From the NCBI RefSeq assembly GCF_029285175.1, contig NZ_JABEDH010000002.1, positions 372,001 through 436,000 on the forward strand: a DNA stretch of 64,000 nucleotides, written 5' to 3'. A program made the translations under genes and the position numbers. Shown here piece by piece: positions 58,888-64,000 of this stretch (within the stretch, counting starts at the first letter, position 1; each line of letters begins with the position of its first letter). This DNA is from Sulfitobacter sp. M05. GTDB taxonomy: Bacteria; Pseudomonadota; Alphaproteobacteria; Rhodobacterales; Rhodobacteraceae. The notes beneath the pieces were generated by a model that saw only the letters and a program-made list of their open reading frames with translations, searched no databases and was not told the origin of the DNA.

Positions 58888-59682
58888 ATGCTGAAGGCGC
58901 GCGCAACCGGCTTATTTTTTGCAGTAATCTTATCGGCTGGCGCAGCCCTCGCCGACGGCTCCTCCGGCTGGCTTGGGTTTTACCGCCCAACGGTGACCGC
59001 GGCTCCGGCTGTTTCCGCACCAGCGGGCGCAGGGGTTTGCATGAAAGAAATTCTGGAAGCGCAGGCACGCTATAACATTCCCGACAACCTGTTGCTGGCG
59101 ATTGGCCTTCAGGAAGCAGGGCGCCGGATGGACGGCGAGATCACAATTTGGCCATGGACCGCAAATGCGCGGGGCAAAGGCGTCTTTTTCAACACCAAAG
59201 AAGATCTAGAAGCATGGGTGCAACAAACCCAGCATTACGACACCCAGTCGGTAGATGTCGGGTGTATGCAAGTAAACCAGAAATGGCACGGCCATCAATT
59301 TACCTCGCTTGAGGAAGCCACAGACCCAAGGGCAAACGTCGATTATGCCGCGCGCTTTCTGCTCGGTCTATATGGCGAAACCCGCGATTGGTGGCAGGCC
59401 GCGGGCCGCTATCACTCTTCAACCGAAAGCTATAAGGCCATCTATCTGGACAAGCTCAGCCAGAACCAACAACTGGCGAACCTCTATCTTTCGACATTCA
59501 CCAAGCAGGCTGCCGGCTATGTCAGGCAGGCCTCCGCAGATGACCAAGCGCCATGGTACGCCCCTACAGTCAACTGGACCTCGGATATGACCGGAAACGC
59601 GCAAAACACACAAAACGTCATGTCGATCTATTCGACGTCCCCATTGCAGGCTGCTTTGCCTGCCTATGCACAGGCAGAATAA
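58888..59682 (+). CDS. sltF: Lytic transglycosylase of the flagellar cluster (SltF-like)
   Basis: A 264-residue exported SLT-domain protein. From the ATG at 58888 it has a clean signal peptide (LKARATGLFFAVILSAGAALA); an ATG five codons upstream would overlap fliQ. The catalytic region shows QARYNIPDNLLLAIGLQEAGRR (Glu in QEAG) and VDVGCMQVNQKWHG, then YAARFLLGLYGETRDWWQAAGRYHS. In Rhodobacter sphaeroides SltF opens the peptidoglycan for the rod, and the missing muramidase domain of the FlgJ-type protein fits this. It sits between fliQ and flhA. Confidence 0.85.
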   Translation: MLKARATGLFFAVILSAGAALADGSSGWLGFYRPTVTAAPAVSAPAGAGVCMKEILEAQARYNIPDNLLLAIGLQEAGRRMDGEITIWPWTANARGKGVFFNTKEDLEAWVQQTQHYDTQSVDVGCMQVNQKWHGHQFTSLEEATDPRANVDYAARFLLGLYGETRDWWQAAGRYHSSTESYKAIYLDKLSQNQQLANLYLSTFTKQAAGYVRQASADDQAPWYAPTVNWTSDMTGNAQNTQNVMSIYSTSPLQAALPAYAQAE

Positions 59683-59683
59683 G

Positions 59684-61786
59684 ATGGCAGCGAACAGCAC
59701 CAACACCAGCGCGTTCCAACTGGGCGGGCTTCTGAAGTTCGGGCACAACAACCGCGACATCGCGTTTGCCATCGGTGTTGTGCTTATTCTCGGAATGCTC
59801 TTCGTGCCGCTGCCCCCCTTCCTGCTGGACCTTGGGCTGGCCATATCTCTGTCGCTTTCGGTGTTGATCCTGATGGTGGCCCTGTGGATCGGGACGCCGC
59901 TTGAATTCAACTCTTTTCCGACGCTGCTGTTGGTCGTGACCATGTTGCGACTGGCGCTGAATGTCTCGTCGACGCGGCTGATCCTCAGCGAAGGCCATAA
60001 CGGGCCGGGGGCCGCCGGCAACGTGATCGAAGGCTTTGCCAGCTTTATCGTTGGCGGCGATTTTGTCATCGGGATTATTGTCTTTACCATTCTGGTGATC
60101 ATCAACTTTATCGTTATCACCAAGGGTTCGACCCGCATCGCCGAAGTGGCCGCACGGTTCTCGCTTGATGCGATGCCGGGAAAACAAATGGCGATTGATG
60201 CCGATCTGTCCGCAGGTGCCATCACAGAAGAAGACGCCAAACTGCGCCGCAAGACGGTTGAAGAGGAAAGCTCCTTTTTCGGGGCCATGGACGGTGCGTC
60301 CAAATTTGTCCGCGGGGACGCTGTTGCGGGCCTGATTATCACTCTGATCAACGTGTTCGGTGGCATTCTGATTGGCATGATGAGCCACAACCTGAGTGTC
60401 GGGCAGGCCATGAGCAACTATACTGTCCTGACAATCGGCGACGGTCTTGTTACCCAAATTCCGGCACTGATCGTTTCACTTGCCGCTGGCCTGCTGGTCA
60501 CCAAAAGCGGCACCCACGGCGCGGCAAACGTCGCTGTTCTGGGCCAGCTCAGCAATTTCCCCAAAGCGCTTTATATGGCGGCCGCCCTGACCTTCTGCAT
60601 TGGTTGGCTGCCCGGGTTCCCCGCCGCGGTCTTTGTGCCGATGTCCCTTGGTCTCGCCGCATTCGGCTATACCATGCAAAAACAGGCAGCCGAGACAAAA
60701 GCCAGGGCAAAACAGGCCGAAAAAGACGGCGAAATCGCCCAGCCGGCGCAGGAAGACACCATGGCAGACATGCTGCGCGTCGATGACGTGCGGCTTGATC
60801 TGGGGACGGCGCTGGTGCCAATGATCACCTCGAATAATGCCGCCCTGCCTGGCAAGGTGAAAAGCCTGCGTTCCCTGTTCATCAAGGATTTCGGCTTTGT
60901 CCTGCCGATGGTGCGTATCAAGGATAACACCGACCTGCCGCCGATGACTTATTCAATCTCCCTGCAAGGGGTCGAGGCCGCACGCGGTGAAGTCGATCCG
61001 ATTATGATGATGGTAATCAACCCAACCGGCGAGGACATCGACCTGCCCGGCAAGCGCACCCGCGAACCGACCTTTGGCCTGGAAGCGATCTGGGTCGACG
61101 AGGCCCGCGCCTCCGAAGCGGAGTTGCAAGGGCTGACCGTTGTGGACCCCGAAAGTGTGATCACCACGCACCTGACCGAAGTGATCAAGGAACACATGCC
61201 GGAAATCCTGACCTATGCAGCCACACAAGAGCTGATCGAGGGACAGGAAAAGGACTATCAGAAGCTTCTGGCCGATAGCTCAAACACCAACCCGTCGGTC
61301 ACATTACAACATGTGTTGCAGGCGCTGTTGGCCGAGCGCGTTTCTATTCGCAACCTTCCCAAGATCATCGAAGCCGTGGCCGAAGCCAGCGCCAATACCA
61401 AGAACATCCGCACCGTAATCGAACATGCCCGCGGCAAACTGGCGAAACAGATTTGCCATTCCCTTGTCGATGCGCAGGGTTATGTACCGGTGATCAATTT
61501 GGCGGGCTCTTGGGAAACAGAACTGATCAATGGCATTTCCACCACCAATGGCGAAGAGACATTCCTGATGTCGCCGTCGCGTGTACAGGAATTCGTGCTT
61601 GAGATGCGCCGGGAGATACAGAAATTTTCCTCTGCCGATGAATGGCCCGCCATTCTGGTCACACCGCGTGCGCGACCCTATGTGCGCTCCTTACTGGAAC
61701 GGGTCAGCCCAATGACCCAAGTCATTTCCCACAATGAAATCCACCGCAAGGCGTCCCTGCGCACCGTCGGAACAGTCGGGCAGTGA
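59684..61786 (+). CDS. flhA: Flagellar export apparatus protein FlhA
   Basis: FlhA forms the export gate ring and cytoplasmic docking platform. The 700-residue protein has eight predicted membrane helices in its first 340 residues, then a cytoplasmic domain. Conserved parts include MLRLALNVSSTRLIL, DAMPGKQMAIDADL and GATxD-like export loop regions (FGAMDGASKFVRGDAVAGLIITLIN). The ATG at 59684 is used; an ATG six codons earlier overlaps the previous gene. fliR and flhB follow with two- or three-base gaps. Confidence 0.97.
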   Translation: MAANSTNTSAFQLGGLLKFGHNNRDIAFAIGVVLILGMLFVPLPPFLLDLGLAISLSLSVLILMVALWIGTPLEFNSFPTLLLVVTMLRLALNVSSTRLILSEGHNGPGAAGNVIEGFASFIVGGDFVIGIIVFTILVIINFIVITKGSTRIAEVAARFSLDAMPGKQMAIDADLSAGAITEEDAKLRRKTVEEESSFFGAMDGASKFVRGDAVAGLIITLINVFGGILIGMMSHNLSVGQAMSNYTVLTIGDGLVTQIPALIVSLAAGLLVTKSGTHGAANVAVLGQLSNFPKALYMAAALTFCIGWLPGFPAAVFVPMSLGLAAFGYTMQKQAAETKARAKQAEKDGEIAQPAQEDTMADMLRVDDVRLDLGTALVPMITSNNAALPGKVKSLRSLFIKDFGFVLPMVRIKDNTDLPPMTYSISLQGVEAARGEVDPIMMMVINPTGEDIDLPGKRTREPTFGLEAIWVDEARASEAELQGLTVVDPESVITTHLTEVIKEHMPEILTYAATQELIEGQEKDYQKLLADSSNTNPSVTLQHVLQALLAERVSIRNLPKIIEAVAEASANTKNIRTVIEHARGKLAKQICHSLVDAQGYVPVINLAGSWETELINGISTTNGEETFLMSPSRVQEFVLEMRREIQKFSSADEWPAILVTPRARPYVRSLLERVSPMTQVISHNEIHRKASLRTVGTVGQ

Positions 61787-61789
61787 CTG

Positions 61790-62545
61790 ATGTCACTTGA
61801 TAGTTTTGTCACCTCTCTGGTCTTTTCGTATATCGTTGTTTTTGCCCGATTAGGCTCTGCTTTGCTCTTCATGCCCGCCTTCGGCGAGGTGCAGATCCCG
61901 GTCCGCGCACGGCTGTCTTTTGCAGTGGTCCTTTGTGCCGCCCTCTTGCCCATGACACCGGTACAGGCCGCAATGCCCTCCGCCCCGATTGCTGTCGCCT
62001 TGCTGTTGGCGGTCGAAATCACAATCGGTCTTTGGATCGGGCTGACTGCACGCATTCTACTGTCGGCCCTGCAGTTCGCCGGTTTTCAGGCCGGTCAGGT
62101 TTCCGGGCTGGCAAATGCCTTTGGTCCGTCTTTCGGATCGTTCGAGGGCGCAACCATGGTGGCAACCCTGATGTTGATCACCGCAGTCGCCATGATCTTT
62201 ATCACTGACACACATCACATCATCCTGCGCGCCCTGCTGTCCAGCTATGAGGTATTTCCTCCCGGACAGATCATCATGGCCGATATGACCGACCAACTGC
62301 TGAAGGCGGCCGGTCATAGCCTCTACATCGGAACAGCCATCGCCGCACCGTTTTTCATTATGGGTGTGGTGTTAAACCTTGGCATGGGGCTGGCCAACCG
62401 GATGATGCCACAGCTGCCTGTGTTCTTTGTCGCCGCTCCGCTGTTGATTGCCTCCGGCCTGTTGATCCTGTCTATGGCCATGCCAACGATCCTTGATTAC
62501 TATATTTCTGAGTTTCGCACATGGCTTGGCGGGTTTAAGTTCTGA
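61790..62545 (+). CDS. fliR: Flagellar export gate protein FliR
   Basis: The 251-residue membrane protein has about six hydrophobic segments and typical FliR parts (FARLGSALLFMPAFGEVQIPVRARLSFAVVL, LQFAGFQAGQVSGLANAFGPSFG). It contacts FliP/FliQ to form the export gate. It lies three bases after flhA and two bases before flhB. Confidence 0.95.
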   Translation: MSLDSFVTSLVFSYIVVFARLGSALLFMPAFGEVQIPVRARLSFAVVLCAALLPMTPVQAAMPSAPIAVALLLAVEITIGLWIGLTARILLSALQFAGFQAGQVSGLANAFGPSFGSFEGATMVATLMLITAVAMIFITDTHHIILRALLSSYEVFPPGQIIMADMTDQLLKAAGHSLYIGTAIAAPFFIMGVVLNLGMGLANRMMPQLPVFFVAAPLLIASGLLILSMAMPTILDYYISEFRTWLGGFKF

Positions 62546-62547
62546 TC

Positions 62548-63675
62548 ATGGCAGAGGACAACGACAGTACAGAAAAGACCCTAGAACCGACCGAGAAGAA
62601 GCTACAGGACGCCCGTAAAAAGGGCGATGTGCCTTCCTCCAAAGAAACCGGAAATATGGTGGTGGTTCTTGCCCTTCTTGGGATCATTTCATTCGTCCTG
62701 CCGGTGCAGACCCCCAAGGTAATGGCGGCCCTGTTTGCCCTGATCGAACAATCTCCCACCCTGACGGTCGACACAGGCCCCACCGGCGTGGCGCGTCTGG
62801 GCGAGATTATGCGCGATTTCACCCTCAGCTTGACCATTGCGATTGCGCCGATGTTTGCCGTGTTGTTGGCAGGTGCCTTTATCGGCGCGGTTATTCAGGG
62901 CGAAACCGTCATTTCGTTTGAACGCATCCAGCCGAAACTGTCCAAGATTTCACCAGCACAAGGGCTGAAGCGCCTGTTCTCGGCCAACTCGATCGTCGAG
63001 TTTCTCAAAAGTATCGTTAAAGTCTTTGCCGTTGGCGGCTTCGCAATCTGGTTCACCCTAGAGGCCGTACAGAAGGTGTGGATGATGGCAGGGTTCCTGC
63101 CCGAATACCTGCCCGGATACCTCATCGCGGCGTCCCGTAAACTGCTCTTGGCCGCAGCGCTGCTTCTGGTGCCGATTGCAGTTGCAGACATCCTGTGGCG
63201 CAGGTTCGACTGGCGCAAAAAGCAACGGATGAGCCAGAAAGACCTGCGCGACGAGATGAAGGAAAGCGAAGGGTCGCCTGAAGTGCGCGGTCAACGTGCG
63301 CGGCGCCGGCTAGAACTGTCGCGCCAACGCACCATCTCTGTGGTGCCGACGGCAAGTGTTATCTTGACCAACCCCACCCACTATTCCGTGGCGCTAAAAT
63401 ATGACCCCGATATTGATATGGCACCAATCTGCATCGCCAAGGGTGCCGATCTGGTTGCCCTGCGTATTCGGGAGGTTGCCTTTGAAAACGATATCCCCAT
63501 CGTTGAGAACAAGCCGCTGGCCCGCATGTTATATGATACTGTCGAAATTGATCAGGTGGTGCCGGTCGAACACTGGGAAATTGTCGCCGAGATCATCAGC
63601 TTTGTCTTTGCCCTGAACGAGAACAGACCGCATGTTGCACCGAAAGGTTCTGTTCTGCGCGACAGCCCGAACTAG
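62548..63675 (+). CDS. flhB: Flagellar export specificity switch FlhB
   Basis: FlhB changes the export substrate from hook to filament after hook completion, together with FliK. The 375-residue protein has four membrane helices, then a cytoplasmic domain with the self-cleaving NPTH motif (N275-P276) in ILTNPTHYSVALKY. The start EDNDSTEKTLEPTEKKLQDARKKGD is also typical. Confidence 0.97.
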   Translation: MAEDNDSTEKTLEPTEKKLQDARKKGDVPSSKETGNMVVVLALLGIISFVLPVQTPKVMAALFALIEQSPTLTVDTGPTGVARLGEIMRDFTLSLTIAIAPMFAVLLAGAFIGAVIQGETVISFERIQPKLSKISPAQGLKRLFSANSIVEFLKSIVKVFAVGGFAIWFTLEAVQKVWMMAGFLPEYLPGYLIAASRKLLLAAALLLVPIAVADILWRRFDWRKKQRMSQKDLRDEMKESEGSPEVRGQRARRRLELSRQRTISVVPTASVILTNPTHYSVALKYDPDIDMAPICIAKGADLVALRIREVAFENDIPIVENKPLARMLYDTVEIDQVVPVEHWEIVAEIISFVFALNENRPHVAPKGSVLRDSPN

Positions 63676-63676
63676 G

Positions 63677-63772
63677 GCTTTTCGAGTACTACATGAATCA
63701 CTTGTTCGCGACCTCTCCACTTGGTCGAACGCGAGAAGGGATGCCCGATATCTAAAGTTAAACTCGAAAAGC
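63677..63772. repeat. Inverted-repeat element between flhB and motE-like gene
   Basis: GCTTTTCGAGT (63677-63687) and ACTCGAAAAGC (63762-63772) are perfect 11-bp inverted ends 74 bp apart, and an inner pair GTTCG[CG]ACC/GGTCGAAC lies between them. The element fills almost the whole 103-bp convergent spacer. It may be a terminator-like cruciform or a short mobile-type repeat; no T-run adjoins either end. Confidence 0.45.
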
Positions 63773-63778
63773 TTTAGG

Positions 63779-64000
63779 TCAATTCAGCTTGATACCGACA
63801 AGATCCTGATCACCGGGCAGCTGTGAGCGCTCAAGAATGATCTTGGAAACAGCCCGTGCGCGCACCGGCGAAACCTTGGCCATAATCGGAGCCGCACTGC
63901 GCGGGTTCATGGTGCCAAGGATCATGATTGTTGTTTCGATGTCCAAATCATCAATGATCCGTGCCGCATCCGCGGGCTTCATATTCTTGTAAAAGGAAAT
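63779..64000 (-). CDS. MotE-like protein (partial, N-terminus off the window)
   Basis: The last 67 codons and a few codons further upstream are visible; the frame stays open through the right edge. The sequence FYKNMKPADAARIIDDLDIETTIMILGTMNPRSAAPIMAKV resembles the MgtE_N/MotE C-terminal region, in which two helix pairs repeat MKP.DAA/MNPR.AA. In rhizobia MotE is a periplasmic chaperone for the motor protein MotC. The frame ends on GIKLN. The missing N-terminal signal peptide and coiled coil would settle the call. Confidence 0.7.
   Translation of the reverse strand: MSFYKNMKPADAARIIDDLDIETTIMILGTMNPRSAAPIMAKVSPVRARAVSKIILERSQLPGDQDLVGIKLN

Noticed and set aside
1..64000. CRISPR arrays, tRNA or rRNA genes, insertion sequences and prophage genes.
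   Set aside because: No regularly spaced repeats, tRNA or rRNA signatures, or transposase, integrase or phage proteins were recognised.

Overview
The window comes from the chromosome of an alphaproteobacterium, most likely a marine Rhodobacterales (Roseobacter-group) species. Evidence for this is the GC-rich coding style, the thiD-O-S-G-E-F thiamine operon under a TPP riboswitch, the TRAP/TAXI transporter, the hedgehog/intein-type RTX protein, CtrA-type TTAA-N7-TTAA boxes, and an alphaproteobacterial flagellar cluster with an FtcR-like regulator and a MotE-like protein. The taxonomic call rests on gene content and protein style; no search was run.

Layout. (1) 1-5.9 kb, minus strand: a TPP-riboswitch-controlled thiamine operon, thiD-thiO-thiS-thiG-thiE-thiF-thiY-tenA. 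Almost every junction is a 4-base ATGA or TGATG overlap. It couples de novo thiazole synthesis to salvage of degraded pyrimidine, and tenA runs off the left edge. (2) 6.0-9.2 kb, minus: rlmH, rsfS, an unknown protein and an MscS-type channel. (3) 9.5-16.6 kb, plus: leuC, leuD, a membrane protein, an exported EEP-family protein, leuB and glpK. A highly folded leuC-leuD spacer lies inside this block. (4) 16.6-24.5 kb: a 1768-residue RTX/Hint secreted protein, a quinone oxidoreductase-like flavoprotein, and an ABC-F ATPase whose leader carries a promoter, a short reading frame and two mutually exclusive hairpins. (5) 24.6-32.5 kb: UspA, a fused TRAP permease, a TAXI binding protein and an RpiR regulator. 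Divergent from these are a class III aminotransferase, a BKACE enzyme and rpiB. (6) 32.5-39.4 kb: a small unknown gene, a hybrid histidine kinase, a MarR regulator, a lone receiver, an XRE-cupin regulator, and kbl-tdh for threonine catabolism.

(7) 39.6-64 kb is a flagellar cluster with mixed strands: an RpoH-like sigma factor, fliK, flgD; a minus-strand flgF-flgG-flgA-flgH-fliL-like operon; a divergent TPR protein; flgE-flgK-flgL; an FtcR-like regulator on the minus strand; flgI-flgJ(rod-binding)-flgN; flagellin; fliI (minus); flgB-flgC-fliE-fliQ-lytic transglycosylase-flhA-fliR-flhB; and a partial motE-like gene at the right edge. CtrA-type boxes precede the sigma factor, flgI/FtcR and flagellin. 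fliF, fliG, fliM, fliN, fliP, motA and motB are not in the window and presumably lie beyond it.

The most interesting unexplained points are: the ABC-F leader (24.4-24.6 kb); the near-identical 16-bp operators in front of the XRE-cupin gene and kbl-tdh; a Tdh that has lost all four structural-zinc cysteines; the repeated RpiR-side motif between RpiR and the aminotransferase; the large TPR protein in the flagellar cluster, a possible MotC-like partner of the MotE-like protein; and a perfect 13-bp inverted repeat between fliI and flgB.
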